A stretch of 64,000 nt of DNA, taken from positions 1,984,001 to 2,048,000 of the forward strand of contig NZ_AP023356.1 in NCBI RefSeq assembly GCF_018324205.1. Reading direction: 5' to 3'. The notes under the pieces are model-generated. The model did not search any database, was not told the origin of the DNA, and worked only from the letters and a program-made list of their open reading frames with translations. This DNA is from Actinoplanes ianthinogenes (GTDB lineage Bacteria > Actinomycetota > Actinomycetes > Mycobacteriales > Micromonosporaceae). The translations under genes were made by a program, and so were the position numbers. Shown here piece after piece: positions 8,455-17,970 of this stretch. Position 1 is the stretch's first letter, and each line of letters opens with the position of its first letter.

Positions 8455-8468
8455 TAGAACGCGTTCTA
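8455..8468. promoter_or_regulatory. KstR operator (perfect palindrome)
   Basis: TAGAACGCGTTCTA fits the KstR consensus TnnAACnnGTTnnA and is fully palindromic. It lies just upstream of the Rv3531c-like operon. Confidence 0.85.
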
Positions 8469-8498
8469 ATTTAGCGTCAACGGATCCTTGCCGTCAGG

Positions 8499-8512
8499 TA
8501 GAACGCGTTTCA
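8499..8512. promoter_or_regulatory. KstR operator for the alcohol dehydrogenase
   Basis: TAGAACGCGTTTCA matches TnnAACnnGTTnnA. It is 11 bases before the ATG of the divergent alcohol dehydrogenase and 30 bases from the first box, so each direction has its own site. Confidence 0.8.
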
Positions 8513-8523
8513 TTCTGAGGGGC

Positions 8524-9510
8524 ATGCGCGCGTATCGGATGACGGAGTGGGGCGCCGCCCCGGAGCACCGGGAGATGCCGGAGCCGGTGCCCGGGCCGGG
8601 GCAGGTGCTGGTGCGGGTGGCCGGGTGCGGGCTGTGCCGGTCCGACCTGACCATGCGGCGGATGCCACGCGCGGCCGGTGAGCGGCTCGGCTGGCGGATG
8701 CCGTTCACGCTGGGCCACGAGACGGCCGGCTGGCTGAGCGACGGGACACCGGTGGCGCTGGTCGCGGCGCGGTCGTGCGGCGCCTGCCGGCTCTGCGTGC
8801 GCGGGCTGGACAACGCCTGCCCGGACGGGACGACCGGGCGCGGGTACGGCCGGGACGGCGGGCTGGCCGAGTACGTGGTCGCCGATCGGCGCAGCGTGCT
8901 GCCGCTGGGCGGGCTGGATCCACGGCACGCCGGGCCGCTGACCGACGCGGGCGCCACCGCCTACCACGCGGTGCGGCGGGCGCTGCCGCACCTGGCGCCG
9001 GGCAGCGTAGCGGTGGTGCTCGGCGCGGGCGGGCTGGGCGCGTTCGCGGTGCAGTTCCTGCGGGTGCTGACCGCCGCGCGGGTGGTGGCGGTCGACGTCT
9101 CCCCCGATCGCCGGGCCTACGCCGAGTCGGTCGGCGCGCACGAGGTGGCGGCGGCGGTGACGGAGCCGGCCGACGTGGTGCTCGACTTCGTCGGCACGGA
9201 CGAGACCGTCGCGGCCGGTGTCACGGCCGTCCGGCCCGGCGGAGCCTACGGGTTGATCGGCTCGGGCGGCGGGCGCCTCGACCGGCCGTGGTTCGGGGTG
9301 CTGCCCCGTGACGGCGAGGTGTTCACGTTCCAGGGCGGGTCGATCGCCGACGCCCAGGAGGTGATCGCGCTGGCGGCGGCCGGGCTGATCCGCAACCAGG
9401 TGCGGGAGTTCCCGTTCGAGCAGGCCGGGGAGGCCTACGACCGGCTCGCGGCCGGCACCCTCACCGGCCGCGCCGTCGTCGTCCTCTCCAGCGGCCGCCT
9501 CGTCGTCTAA
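8524..9510 (+). CDS. Zinc-dependent alcohol dehydrogenase (MDR family)
   Basis: A 328-residue medium-chain dehydrogenase. The catalytic zinc motif is CGLCRSD, with GHETAG following. A structural-zinc lobe is present (CGACRLCVRGLDNACPDG), and the Rossmann loop is VLGAGGLGAFA. GAGGGG precedes the ATG; a longer in-frame start would run through the KstR box and was rejected. The box and the neighbours suggest oxidation of an alcohol during steroid breakdown, for example on the side chain. The exact substrate is unknown. Confidence 0.85.
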   Translation: MRAYRMTEWGAAPEHREMPEPVPGPGQVLVRVAGCGLCRSDLTMRRMPRAAGERLGWRMPFTLGHETAGWLSDGTPVALVAARSCGACRLCVRGLDNACPDGTTGRGYGRDGGLAEYVVADRRSVLPLGGLDPRHAGPLTDAGATAYHAVRRALPHLAPGSVAVVLGAGGLGAFAVQFLRVLTAARVVAVDVSPDRRAYAESVGAHEVAAAVTEPADVVLDFVGTDETVAAGVTAVRPGGAYGLIGSGGGRLDRPWFGVLPRDGEVFTFQGGSIADAQEVIALAAAGLIRNQVREFPFEQAGEAYDRLAAGTLTGRAVVVLSSGRLVV

Positions 9511-10604
9511 CCGGCCAGCTTCCCCAGGCGGGCGAGGGTCTCGTCGGCCTCGGCGACCAGGTCGGCCAGGACGTCGGCGACCGGGCGCACCTCGTTCATC
9601 CGGCCGACGATCTGGCCGACCGGCATCGGCACCACGGTCGGGTCGCCGGACTCCATCAGCCGCAGGTGCGCCTCGGACACCAGCAGATTCTGGAGCGGCA
9701 TCGGCAGCGGCGCCGGCGCCTGCTCCGCGTTCCAGGCGTCGGTCCAGCGGTTGCGCAGCAGCCGGGCCGGCTTGCCGGAGTAGATCCGGCTCCGGACGGT
9801 GTCCGACGATCCGGCCTTGAGCAGGGCCTCGCGCAGCGCGGGAGCGCTCCGGTACTCCGCGGTGCCGAGCCAGACCGAGCCCATCCAGACGCCACGGGCG
9901 CCGAGCGCGAGCGCGGCCGCGACCTGCCGGCCGCTGCCGATCCCGCCGGCCGCCAGCACCGGCACACCCTCCCCCACCGCGTCGACGACCTCGGGCACCA
10001 GGACCATGCTGGCGATCTCACCGGTGTGCCCGCCCGCCTCGTAGCCCTGGGCCACCACGATGTCGACGCCGCTCGCCACGTGACCGCGGGCGTGATCCGC
10101 GCGGCCGGCGAGGGCGGCGACCTGGAGACCGTGCCGGTGCGCCTGGGCGATCACGTCCGGCGGTGGCGGGCCGAGCGCGTTGGCGATCAGCCGCACCGGG
10201 TGGTTCAGCGCCACCTCGACGTGTGAGCGGGCCACCGAGTGCAGCCAGCCGAGCACGCCGTCCCGCTTCTCCGCGCCGGCACCCAGTGGGGGAACGCCCA
10301 GGCGTTGCAGGGTCCGCTCGACGAAGTCGCGATGGCCCGGTGGGATCAGCCGGTCGAGGTCGGCGGGGACTCCCTCGGTCGGCTCGTGGCTGGGCATGAC
10401 GACGTCCACGCCGTACGGAAATCCCTGGGTTTGATCGTCGAGCCAGGTCAGGACCGCGTCGAGCTCGTCGGCGTCGTTGAAACGCACGCAGCCGAGCACG
10501 CCGAGCCCACCGGCCCGGCTGATCGCCGCGACCACCTGCTCGGACGGGCTGAAGCCGACCACCGGATGCCGGATGCCGAGGCGTTCGCACAGCTCAGTCC
10601 GCAT
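9507..10604 (-). CDS. Nitronate monooxygenase-family flavoprotein
   Basis: A 365-residue FMN-binding TIM-barrel of the 2-nitropropane dioxygenase/enoyl-reductase family. The FMN phosphate segments are visible: GVDIVVAQGYEAGGHTG and VLAAGGIGSGRQVAAALALGA. The ATG overlaps the fadD19 stop by 11 bases, so the two are translationally coupled. In steroid loci, IpdC belongs to this family, but the N-terminal part here differs from IpdC as I recall it, so that name is not given. Likely a flavin-dependent oxidation or reduction of a CoA ester. Confidence 0.8.
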   Translation of the reverse strand: MRTELCERLGIRHPVVGFSPSEQVVAAISRAGGLGVLGCVRFNDADELDAVLTWLDDQTQGFPYGVDVVMPSHEPTEGVPADLDRLIPPGHRDFVERTLQRLGVPPLGAGAEKRDGVLGWLHSVARSHVEVALNHPVRLIANALGPPPPDVIAQAHRHGLQVAALAGRADHARGHVASGVDIVVAQGYEAGGHTGEIASMVLVPEVVDAVGEGVPVLAAGGIGSGRQVAAALALGARGVWMGSVWLGTAEYRSAPALREALLKAGSSDTVRSRIYSGKPARLLRNRWTDAWNAEQAPAPLPMPLQNLLVSEAHLRLMESGDPTVVPMPVGQIVGRMNEVRPVADVLADLVAEADETLARLGKLAG

Positions 10605-12192
10605 GGGTGGGCTCCTCGGCGGCGTGCTGGTGTGCCCAGCGGTAGTCGGCCTTGCCGCTGATCGTGCGATGGATCTCGTCGACCAGCCAGACCGACCGGG
10701 GCACCTTGTAACCGGCGATCAGCTCGCGCAGGTGCCCCTCGACCCCGGCCAGGTCCAGCTTCACTCCGGGCCGGGGCTGCACGAGCGCGGCCACCCGCTG
10801 CCCGAGCCGCTCGTCCGGGATGCCGATGACCAGCGCGTCGAAGACGTCGGGGCAGGTCTTCAGCGCGCCCTCGACCTCCTCCGGGAAGACCTTCTCGCCG
10901 CCGGTGTTCACGCAGGTGGCGCCGCGGCCGAGCAGGGTGATGGTGCCGTCCTCCTCCAGCCGGGCGTAGTCGCCGGGAAACGCGTAGCGCACCCCGTCGA
11001 CCTCGGTGAGCAGGGCGGCGGTCTTCTCCGGGTCGTTGTAGTAGCCGAGCGGGAGGTAGCCGCTCTTGGCGAGCCGGCCCACCTCGCCGGGCGCCACCGG
11101 GCGGCCGTCGTCGCCCAGCACCACGGTGGTCGGGCCGGGCATGACCCGGGGGTCCTCGATCGCGCCGCCGGGCACGTCGGCGACCACGCCGAGCCCGGTG
11201 AACCCGGTCTCCGAGGCGCCGACCGCGTCGGTGACCAGCACGTTCGGCAGCAGGTCGAGGTACTGCCGCTTGACCACCGGGGAGAACAGGGCGCCGCTGG
11301 AGGAGACCGCGACGACCGAGGAGCCGTCGTAGCCGCCGCCCGCGTAGGCCTCGATGATCGGGCGGGCCATCGCGTCACCGATCAGCACCACCACGTTGAC
11401 CTGGCGCCGGTCGATGGTGCGCCAGACCTCGTCGGCGTCGAAGTGCGGCAGCATCACCACGGTGTCGCCGGCGAACAGCGCCATCAGCGCGGCCCACTGC
11501 GCGTTGCCGTGGATCAGCGGGGCGAGGCAGAGCCGGACCATGCCGTCCGCGGCGGCGCCACGCCGGGACTGCTGCCACTCGTCCTCGAGCGGGATGCCGG
11601 TCATGAAGTCGACGCCGCCGCCGAGGGTGCGCCAGACGTCCTCGTGCCGCCAGAGCACACCCTTGGGATATCCGGTGGTGCCGCCGGTGTAGAGCAGGTA
11701 GATGTCGTCACCGGACCGCTCACCGAAGTCCCTCCGGGGTGCGCCGGCTGTCAGCGCCGCCGCGTAGTCGACGCCGTCGGCTGCCGCATCGGTGCCGTCC
11801 GGCAGCACCACCACCGCCCGCACCTCGGGCAGCTCCTTGATGACCGCCGCCACCCTGGGCGCGAAACGGCGGTCGTGGACGAGCGCCGCCAGCCCCGCGT
11901 CCGCGAACAGAAACTGTAACTCGTTCTCGACATACCGGAAGTTGACGTTCACCATCGCGGCGCGCAGCTTGTAGATGGCGATCATGGCCACCACGGCCTC
12001 GATCGAGTTGCCCGCGTAGAGCCCGACGCGATCACCCGGGCGCACCCCGCGATCTTGCAGGAAGTGGGCCAGACGATTGGCCCGCTGCTCCAGCTCGGCG
12101 TAGCTGATCTCCTGCTCGCCGAAGCACACCGCGATCCGGTCCGCGAAGGCGTCGACCGCGTGCTCGAACAGGTCCGCAATATTTGCCGCCAT
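10594..12192 (-). CDS. fadD19: Steroid side-chain CoA ligase FadD19
   Basis: A 532-residue adenylate-forming ligase very similar to M. tuberculosis FadD19, which activates C26 (and C24-branched) steroid acids after CYP125. The phosphate-binding motif YTGGTTGYPKGV, the GDYARLEEDG hinge region and the C-terminal lysine region (ISGKADYRWA) are present. The start MAANIADLFEHAV aligns with the known N terminus; the frame is open upstream, but that part would cover the operator and overlap echA19. It is divergent from echA19, exactly as Rv3515c/Rv3516, and coupled to a flavoprotein downstream. Confidence 0.92.
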   Translation of the reverse strand: MAANIADLFEHAVDAFADRIAVCFGEQEISYAELEQRANRLAHFLQDRGVRPGDRVGLYAGNSIEAVVAMIAIYKLRAAMVNVNFRYVENELQFLFADAGLAALVHDRRFAPRVAAVIKELPEVRAVVVLPDGTDAAADGVDYAAALTAGAPRRDFGERSGDDIYLLYTGGTTGYPKGVLWRHEDVWRTLGGGVDFMTGIPLEDEWQQSRRGAAADGMVRLCLAPLIHGNAQWAALMALFAGDTVVMLPHFDADEVWRTIDRRQVNVVVLIGDAMARPIIEAYAGGGYDGSSVVAVSSSGALFSPVVKRQYLDLLPNVLVTDAVGASETGFTGLGVVADVPGGAIEDPRVMPGPTTVVLGDDGRPVAPGEVGRLAKSGYLPLGYYNDPEKTAALLTEVDGVRYAFPGDYARLEEDGTITLLGRGATCVNTGGEKVFPEEVEGALKTCPDVFDALVIGIPDERLGQRVAALVQPRPGVKLDLAGVEGHLRELIAGYKVPRSVWLVDEIHRTISGKADYRWAHQHAAEEPTHAD

Positions 12193-12202
12193 CAAACGAA
12201 AG

Positions 12203-12216
12203 TAGAACCTGTTATC
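12203..12216. promoter_or_regulatory. KstR-like operator between fadD19 and echA19
   Basis: TAGAACCTGTTATC keeps the AACnnGTT core and the 5' T of the KstR consensus but ends in C instead of A. It is the only such site in the 55-bp divergent promoter region. Confidence 0.65.
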
Positions 12217-12247
12217 GTGCGTGGCAAGCACTTCGGGAGGTGGCCCT

Positions 12248-13027
12248 GTGGAACCGCACGCGCTCGTCGAGCAACGCGGACCGATCCTGATCGTGACGAT
12301 GAACCGGCCGCGGGTCCGCAACGCCCTCTCCGCCGAGATGATGGCGATCATGCGGGACGCCTGGGACCGGGTGGACGGCGATCCGTCGATCCGGGTCGCC
12401 GTGCTGACCGGCGCCGGTGGCGCGTTCTGCGCGGGCGCCGACCTGAAGGCGATGACCGCGTCGCACCCGGGCGACACCTTCGAGGACGCCGACCTCTCGC
12501 GGATCGACGCCCTGCTGAAGGGCCGGCGGCTGAGCAAGCCGCTGGTGGCCGCGGTGGAGGGACCGGCGGTGGCCGGGGGCACCGAGATCCTTCAGGCCAC
12601 CGATGTGCGGGTGGCCGGCGAGAGTGCGCGGTTCGCGGTGTCCGAGGCGCGGTGGGGGTTGTTCCCGCTCGGAGGTTCGGCGGTGCGGCTGGTGCGGCAG
12701 ATCCCGTACACGGTGGCGGCCGAGATGCTGCTGACCGGGCGGCAGCTGAGCGCGGCCGAGGCGCGGGCCGCCGGCCTGATCGGGCACGTCGTACCCGACG
12801 GTCAAGCGCTGGACAAGGCCCTCTCCCTGGCCGGGGCGATCGCGGCGAACGGCCCGGTCGCGGTCCAGGCCATCCTCCGCACCATCCGGGAGACCGAGGG
12901 CCTCGCCGAGAACGACGCGTTCGCCATCGAGTCGAAGATCGGCACGGCGGTGTTCCGCAGCGACGACGCGAAGGAGGGCCCGCGAGCCTTCACCGAGAAA
13001 CGCCCTCCCCGCTTCCAGGGCCGCTGA
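12248..13027 (+). CDS. echA19: Steroid enoyl-CoA hydratase EchA19
   Basis: A 259-residue crotonase-fold protein, closely similar to M. tuberculosis EchA19, which hydrates side-chain enoyl-CoA. The oxyanion-hole segments [11 protein letters not shown] and [16 protein letters not shown] are present, as is the C-terminal [14 protein letters not shown] block typical of EchA19. The GTG start with GGGAGG 7 bases upstream aligns with the known N terminus; an earlier in-frame start would leave no room for the promoter. The last 38 bases overlap the convergent LuxR-type gene. Confidence 0.92.
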   Translation: MEPHALVEQRGPILIVTMNRPRVRNALSAEMMAIMRDAWDRVDGDPSIRVAVLTGAGGAFCAGADLKAMTASHPGDTFEDADLSRIDALLKGRRLSKPLVAAVEGPAVAGGTEILQATDVRVAGESARFAVSEARWGLFPLGGSAVRLVRQIPYTVAAEMLLTGRQLSAAEARAAGLIGHVVPDGQALDKALSLAGAIAANGPVAVQAILRTIRETEGLAENDAFAIESKIGTAVFRSDDAKEGPRAFTEKRPPRFQGR

Positions 13028-15623
13028 CCGGCCGGGCGGCGGCCAGCCGGGCCAGCTCCGTGCGGTTGGCCACGCCGAGCTTGGCGTACACGTGGGCGAG
13101 GTGCGTCTTGACCGTGCCACGGCCGATGTACAGCCGGGTGGCGATGTCCGGGTTGGTGAGCCCCTGCACGGCCAGGGCCACCACGGATCGCTCGGTCGGG
13201 GTCAGGCTGTCCCAGCCCGAGGCCGGCCTGCCTCGTGGACCGCGGGCGCGTTGCGCCAGCGCCGCCGCGTCCCCCAGACCCGTCGTCCGGCCCTTCTCGA
13301 CCGCCTCGACCGGATACCGCTCCTCGGGTCGCGCCGCCCCGCCGTGGTATCCGGCCTCGTCGCGGGCCCGTGCGGCGGCGCCGGCCAGCACGCCGGCCAG
13401 ATTGCGGTCGGCCAGCAGCGCGGCGATCGCCTCCAGGCTGTCCACGCAGTCCAGCACGAGGTCGTGCGCGGCACGCACGCGCAGCGCCTCGTGCTGCAGT
13501 CGCAGGGCAGCCTCCCCGCCCGTGGCGAGAACAGCCGCCTGCTGGGTGAGCACTCCGGCACGGATCGCCGGCAGCGGGGACGTCTGCAAGGCGGCCAGTA
13601 TCTCGGTGGCGGCGCCGAGGTCGCCGGCCCGGCGCAGCGCCTCGGCACGGGTGAGCTGGGTGGCGGGGATGGGCGGAGCACCCCATGCCTGTTCCCGGTC
13701 CAGCCAGTCCAGCGCCTCGGCCACCTCGTCGCCGGCCAGGGCGACCAGCGCGTGGACCCGGCCCCAGCCGGGCACGAAAACCGCGTCCGCTCCGCTGGTG
13801 AGCGGGTCCAGCGGGGCCAGTGTCGCCGCTGCGGCGGCGAGCCGGCCCTGTCGGACCTGGATCTCGGCGAGCGCGGCCCGGGCGAGGCCGACGCGGTGGA
13901 TCTCGCGCAGTGGCGTCGCGGTGGTCACGGCCCGCGCCGCGAGGCCGGCGGCACGGTCGAGGTGTCCGAGACAGGCGGTGGCGAGGGCCAGCCAGGTCAG
14001 TGCCGAGGAGGCCACGCCCCGGTCGCCCAGGGCCTGGAGCGCGTCCGCGGCCGGGGCGAGCAGGTCCGCCGCGGCGTGGTGCTCGTCCCGCATCAGGTGC
14101 AGCAGGCCCAGCAGGGCGGCTGATGCCCCGGCGACGAACACGTCACCAGCCGCGTCGGCCTCGGCCCGGGCTCGCAGCGCCTGCTCCCGCGCCCGGTCCA
14201 GGTCGAGGGGCAGGAGACCGACCGCGGTGATCGACCTGGCCAGCCGGCTCGCCGCCGGGGCACCGACCTCCTCGGCCAGGTCCAGTGCCGCACGCACCGA
14301 CTGGTAGGACGGGCCGCCGGGCTCCGCGGTCGTCTCGACCATGGCCAGACCCACCAGGCACTGCGCCTGCAGCGGGGTGCGCTCGTCGCGGCCCCGCTCG
14401 TCCCGGCCCCGTTCCACTGCCCGGCGCATCAGCCGCAGCCCCTCCCGGCCATGCTGCTCGTCGTGCCACAGCCAGGCCAGGCCCGCCGCGAGCCGGCGAC
14501 CGCCGGCCGGGTCGTCCCGGGACAGGCCCCACTCGGTCGCGGCGCGCAGGTTCGGATAGTCGGCGGCGATCCGGGAACGCCACGCCTCCCGATCGGTGTC
14601 CAGCAGCGGCGCGAGCCCGGTCAGGGTGGCCAGCTGCCGCTCCAGGTGGGCGTCACGGGCGGCGACGGTCTCGCCGGCCTCGTCCAGCCGGGCCAGGCCG
14701 TAGTCGCGGACGGTCGCGAGCATCCGGTACCGCGCCGCGGGTCCGGTCGGGTCCGCCACCACCAGCGAGGCACTGATCAGGCCGCGCAGAGCATGCAGCG
14801 CGGCCGGCTCGTCGAGGTCGCCGGCGGCTGCCGCGGGCAGCGCACCGGCATCGAAGCCCGGCTCGAAGACGCAGAGGCGGCGGAACAGCAGCCGCTCGCC
14901 GGCGCCGAGCAGGTCGTGACTCCACCGCATCGACTCGGCCAGGGTGCGCTGCCGGAACGGCGCGGTCCGGTGCCCGCCGTCCAGCAGTGCGTACGGGTCG
15001 GTCAGCGAGCCGGCGATCTGGGCCGGGGTCAGCGTCGCGGTCCACGCCGCCGCCAGCTCCAGCGCCAGGGGCAGCCGGTCCAGCCGGTCGCAGATGCGCC
15101 GGGCGGCGGCCCGCTGGTCCTGGCCGACCGGATGCTCCGCGCGCGCCAGGAACAGCGCGAGCGCGTCCGGCAGGGACAGCGGCGGCACCGGCCAGGTCCG
15201 CTCACCGGGCACCCCGAGCGGGGTGCGGCTGGTGGCCAGCACGCGCACCCCGGAACCGGCGCCGAGCACCGCGGCGACGACCGCGGCCGCCCCGTCGAGC
15301 ACGTGCTCGCAGTTGTCCAGCACGATCAGCAGCCGGCGGTCGCGCAGCTCCCGCACGTCCGTCACCTCCAGCGCGGCGAGGAGGTGGCCGGCCACGTCGT
15401 CCGGATGGGACAGGTCCTCCAGGCCGATCCAGCAGGCGTCGTCCGGATCGTCCCGGCGGTGTCCGGCGGCCAGCCGCAGCGCGAGGCGAGTCTTGCCACA
15501 GCCGCCGGGCCCGACCAGGGTCAGCAGCCGTCCGGGCACCGCGAGGCGGTCGAGCGCGGCCAGCTCCTCCGCCCGGCCGACGAAGGCGGCCAGCTCGGGT
15601 GGAGAGTGCCGGATCGATCTCAC
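12990..15623 (-). CDS. Large ATP-binding LuxR-family (LAL-like) regulator
   Basis: An 877-residue protein. A STAND/AAA-type ATPase domain at the N terminus has the P-loop GPGGCGKT (residues 38-45) and a Walker B segment [13 protein letters not shown] long helical TPR-like middle follows, and a LuxR helix-turn-helix ends the chain ([25 protein letters not shown] and [15 protein letters not shown]). The GTG start gives a normal [17 protein letters not shown] beginning just ahead of the ATPase domain. Its ligand and targets are unknown. It is divergent from the reductase-like gene at 15694, a possible target, and shares no KstR box. Confidence 0.85.
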   Translation of the reverse strand: MRSIRHSPPELAAFVGRAEELAALDRLAVPGRLLTLVGPGGCGKTRLALRLAAGHRRDDPDDACWIGLEDLSHPDDVAGHLLAALEVTDVRELRDRRLLIVLDNCEHVLDGAAAVVAAVLGAGSGVRVLATSRTPLGVPGERTWPVPPLSLPDALALFLARAEHPVGQDQRAAARRICDRLDRLPLALELAAAWTATLTPAQIAGSLTDPYALLDGGHRTAPFRQRTLAESMRWSHDLLGAGERLLFRRLCVFEPGFDAGALPAAAAGDLDEPAALHALRGLISASLVVADPTGPAARYRMLATVRDYGLARLDEAGETVAARDAHLERQLATLTGLAPLLDTDREAWRSRIAADYPNLRAATEWGLSRDDPAGGRRLAAGLAWLWHDEQHGREGLRLMRRAVERGRDERGRDERTPLQAQCLVGLAMVETTAEPGGPSYQSVRAALDLAEEVGAPAASRLARSITAVGLLPLDLDRAREQALRARAEADAAGDVFVAGASAALLGLLHLMRDEHHAAADLLAPAADALQALGDRGVASSALTWLALATACLGHLDRAAGLAARAVTTATPLREIHRVGLARAALAEIQVRQGRLAAAAATLAPLDPLTSGADAVFVPGWGRVHALVALAGDEVAEALDWLDREQAWGAPPIPATQLTRAEALRRAGDLGAATEILAALQTSPLPAIRAGVLTQQAAVLATGGEAALRLQHEALRVRAAHDLVLDCVDSLEAIAALLADRNLAGVLAGAAARARDEAGYHGGAARPEERYPVEAVEKGRTTGLGDAAALAQRARGPRGRPASGWDSLTPTERSVVALAVQGLTNPDIATRLYIGRGTVKTHLAHVYAKLGVANRTELARLAAARPVSGPGSGEGVSR

Positions 15624-15693
15624 CCGAGGGAGTATTCCGCATCTCTGCCAGGTGGCAGATGTTCCGTGGCCCGTCGGCCGCGACGCTTGTCCC

Positions 15694-16290
15694 ATGAATT
15701 CACGACGGGTTGTCGCCAACATCTCCCTCTCGCTCGACGGCCGGGTCAACGGCCCCGGTGGCGACTACGACATGGGCTGGATCGTCCCGCACGCGGTGAC
15801 CGACGCGGCCCGCGAGCACATGGTCGCGGTCACCGGCCGGGCCACCACGGCCGTGCTGGGCCGCAAGAACTACCAGGGTTTCGGCGGCTTCTGGCCCGCC
15901 GTGGCCGCCGACGAGAACGCCGATCCGCGGGACCGGGCGTTCTCCGCCTGGCTCAACGAGGTGGAGAAGGTGGTCTTCTCCACGACCCTGACCGAAACCA
16001 CGCCGGCCTGGGCCGGCACCCGGGTCGTGGCGGCGGACCCAGCCGCCGAGATCCGCCGGCTGCGGGCGCGGGAAGGCGGCGACATCGTGGTCCTGGCCAG
16101 CGCCAGCATCATCCGCGCGCTGCTGGCCGCCGACGAGGTGGACCGGCTCAGCATCACGCTGTGCCCGGCCGTCGCCGGTGGCGGCGCCCGGCTCTTCGAG
16201 GACGGCCTGCCGGCCGGCGACTGGATCCTCGCCGACCTGTCCAGCACCGACTCCGGCGCGGTCTGCCTGCTGTACGACCGGGCGCGCTGA
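15694..16290 (+). CDS. Dihydrofolate reductase-family (RibD C-terminal-like) protein
   Basis: A 198-residue protein of the actinobacterial DHFR/RibD-C fold. The start MNSRRVVANISLSLDGRVNG is the typical first strand; VLGRKNYQGFGGFWP and the glycine-rich AVAGGGARLFEDGLP near the C terminus bind NADPH in relatives. These proteins are common next to regulators and rarely have a proven substrate. It is divergent from the LuxR-type regulator with 70 bases between the starts. Not clearly connected with the steroid genes. Confidence 0.8.
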   Translation: MNSRRVVANISLSLDGRVNGPGGDYDMGWIVPHAVTDAAREHMVAVTGRATTAVLGRKNYQGFGGFWPAVAADENADPRDRAFSAWLNEVEKVVFSTTLTETTPAWAGTRVVAADPAAEIRRLRAREGGDIVVLASASIIRALLAADEVDRLSITLCPAVAGGGARLFEDGLPAGDWILADLSSTDSGAVCLLYDRAR

Positions 16291-16304
16291 CCGCCCGCCG
16301 CTGG

Positions 16305-17297
16305 TCAGAGCGCGGCAGCGCCCAGCACCCAGGGTGTCGTCTGGGTGATGAAGTCGGCCGGGAAGCCGAGGCTGAAGCCGGTCGCCGACTCCAAGCGGGT
16401 GACCAGCTCCGGCGTCAGGGTGACCGCCGTGCAGCCCAGGTTGTCGCGCAGCTGGTCGACGGTGCGGGCGCCGATGATCGGGAGGACGCCGGTGCGCTGC
16501 CGGGTCCAGGCCAGGGCGACCTGGGCCGGGGTGACGCCCAGCTCGGCGGCGACCTCCTGGACGACACCGGCCACCGCGAGGTCCCGATCGCTGATCGCCT
16601 CCCGGTCCAACCGGGTCGGCCCGGCGGGGGTAGTGCTGTACTTGCCGGACAGCACGCCGCCGCCGAGCGGGCTCCACGCCGTCACGGCGAGGCCGTAGGC
16701 CTCGGCCATCGGGAGCAGCTCACGCTCGGCGTCGCGGTTGAGCAGGTTGTACGACACCTGGAGGCCGGCGAACGGGGTCCAGCCGCGCCACTCGGCCAGG
16801 GTGTTCGCCCGGGAGACCACCCAGGCCGGGGTGTCCGAGACCCCGACATGGAGCACCTTGCCGGCGGTGACCGCGTCGTCGAGGGCCCGCATGGTCTCCT
16901 CGATCGGCGTGTGCCGGTCCCAGATGTGCACCCAGTAGACGTCGACGTGGTCGGTGCGCAGCCGGCGCAGGCTGGTCTCCAGGGACAGCCGGAGATTCTT
17001 GCGATGGTTGCCGCCGCCGTTGGGGTCGGCCGGGTCACGGGTCACGGTGTATTTCGTGGCCACGACGAACCTGTCCCGCCGGCCGGCCAGCAGCTCGCCG
17101 AGGATCTCCTCGCTCGCGCCGCCGCGGTAGTTGATGGCGGTGTCGACGACATTGCCGCCCGCGTCGGCATAGGCGTCAAGGATGCGGCGGCACTCCTCGA
17201 GCGGCGCGCCGACGCCACCCTGCTCACCGAAGGTCATCGCACCGAGCACCAACTCGGACACCCGCAGACCGGTACGCCCGAACGTCGTATATCTCAT
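16305..17297 (-). CDS. Aldo/keto reductase
   Basis: A 330-residue (beta/alpha)8 NADPH-dependent reductase. The catalytic tetrad is D52, Y57, K82 and H124, and the C-terminal cofactor region GVLPIIGARTVDQLRDNLG is intact. The start MRYTTFGRTGLRVSELVLG is typical. It is divergent from a TetR gene, with a strong inverted repeat between them, so it is the likely target of that repressor. Substrate unknown, probably an aldehyde or ketone. Confidence 0.88.
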   Translation of the reverse strand: MRYTTFGRTGLRVSELVLGAMTFGEQGGVGAPLEECRRILDAYADAGGNVVDTAINYRGGASEEILGELLAGRRDRFVVATKYTVTRDPADPNGGGNHRKNLRLSLETSLRRLRTDHVDVYWVHIWDRHTPIEETMRALDDAVTAGKVLHVGVSDTPAWVVSRANTLAEWRGWTPFAGLQVSYNLLNRDAERELLPMAEAYGLAVTAWSPLGGGVLSGKYSTTPAGPTRLDREAISDRDLAVAGVVQEVAAELGVTPAQVALAWTRQRTGVLPIIGARTVDQLRDNLGCTAVTLTPELVTRLESATGFSLGFPADFITQTTPWVLGAAAL

Positions 17298-17309
17298 GCG
17301 ACCGACCAT

Positions 17310-17344
17310 ACAACCTGTCTGGTCACACCGTCCAGATTTGTTGT
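17310..17344. promoter_or_regulatory. Inverted repeat, candidate TetR operator
   Basis: ACAACctgTCTGG and CCAGAtttGTTGT form an inverted repeat with a 9-base spacer, matching at 10 of 13 positions per arm. It lies between the divergent aldo/keto reductase and TetR genes and close to a TAGGCT -10-like hexamer (17349-17354). Confidence 0.6.
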
Positions 17345-17361
17345 GCGGTAGGCTGCGTCCC

Positions 17362-17958
17362 GTGACACCGCGCCGCGACGAACCCCAGCAGGAGGCCGCC
17401 GGCCTGCGCGAACGCATCCTCGACGCACTCCGGGAGCTGCTGCGCGAGCGCACCTTCGAGACCCTCAGCGTGGCCGACATCATCACCGCGGCGGGGGTGT
17501 CCCGGGCGAGCTTCTACTTCTACTTCGCCGGCAAGCAGGCGGTCCTGGCCGAGCTGGTGCGCCGCGCGGTCAGCGCCGGCCACGAGGCGGCGCAGCCGTG
17601 GGTGGAGCGCACGTCGGATCCCCGCGAGGCCCTGCGCGCCGGGGTCGACGCGGGCGCGGATCTGTGGCTGTCCAACGCGCCGGTGCTGCGCGCCATCGTG
17701 GAGAGCTGGGCCGCCGACCCGCAGTTGCGCGAGCTGTGGCTGACCCAGATGGCGACGTTCACCGAGGCCGCGGTCACCCGCATCGAAGCCGACCCGGCCC
17801 GCCTCGACGGCGTGGACGTGCACGCCCTCGCCGCGTCACTGACCTGGGCCGGCGAGCGCCTCTACTACCTGGCCGCGTGCGGTGTCCCGCCGTTCGACGA
17901 CCGGACGGTGCTGGTGGACACGCTGACCCACCTGTGGGTGTCCGCCCTCTACGACTGA
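17362..17958 (+). CDS. TetR-family repressor (EthR-like)
   Basis: A 198-residue TetR protein. The helix-turn-helix covers about residues 14-60 (LSVADIITAAGVSRASFYFYFAGK, a hallmark signature), followed by a helical ligand-binding domain. The GTG start lies 8 bases after a TAGGCT -10-like hexamer and has no Shine-Dalgarno sequence, so the mRNA may be leaderless. It probably represses itself and the divergent aldo/keto reductase through the inverted repeat. It is convergent with the RHIM-motif protein gene, 12 bases away. Confidence 0.88.
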   Translation: MTPRRDEPQQEAAGLRERILDALRELLRERTFETLSVADIITAAGVSRASFYFYFAGKQAVLAELVRRAVSAGHEAAQPWVERTSDPREALRAGVDAGADLWLSNAPVLRAIVESWAADPQLRELWLTQMATFTEAAVTRIEADPARLDGVDVHALAASLTWAGERLYYLAACGVPPFDDRTVLVDTLTHLWVSALYD

Positions 17959-17970
17959 CAGCCGGTCCTT

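Noticed and set aside
6364-8457. Plus-strand open frame of about 700 codons opposite the SDR and Rv3531c-like genes
   Set aside because: The minus-strand genes have conserved motifs and coupled starts; the plus frame has neither.
9507-10604. Naming the nitronate-monooxygenase-like gene ipdC
   Set aside because: The family is the same, but the N-terminal sequence and the coupling to fadD19 differ from IpdC as I know it, so the symbol was withheld.
14451-17351. Long open frame on the plus strand opposite the LuxR-type and aldo/keto reductase genes
   Set aside because: It runs through several real genes, has no recognisable domain and an Arg/Gly/Ala/Pro-rich composition typical of antisense frames in high-G+C DNA.
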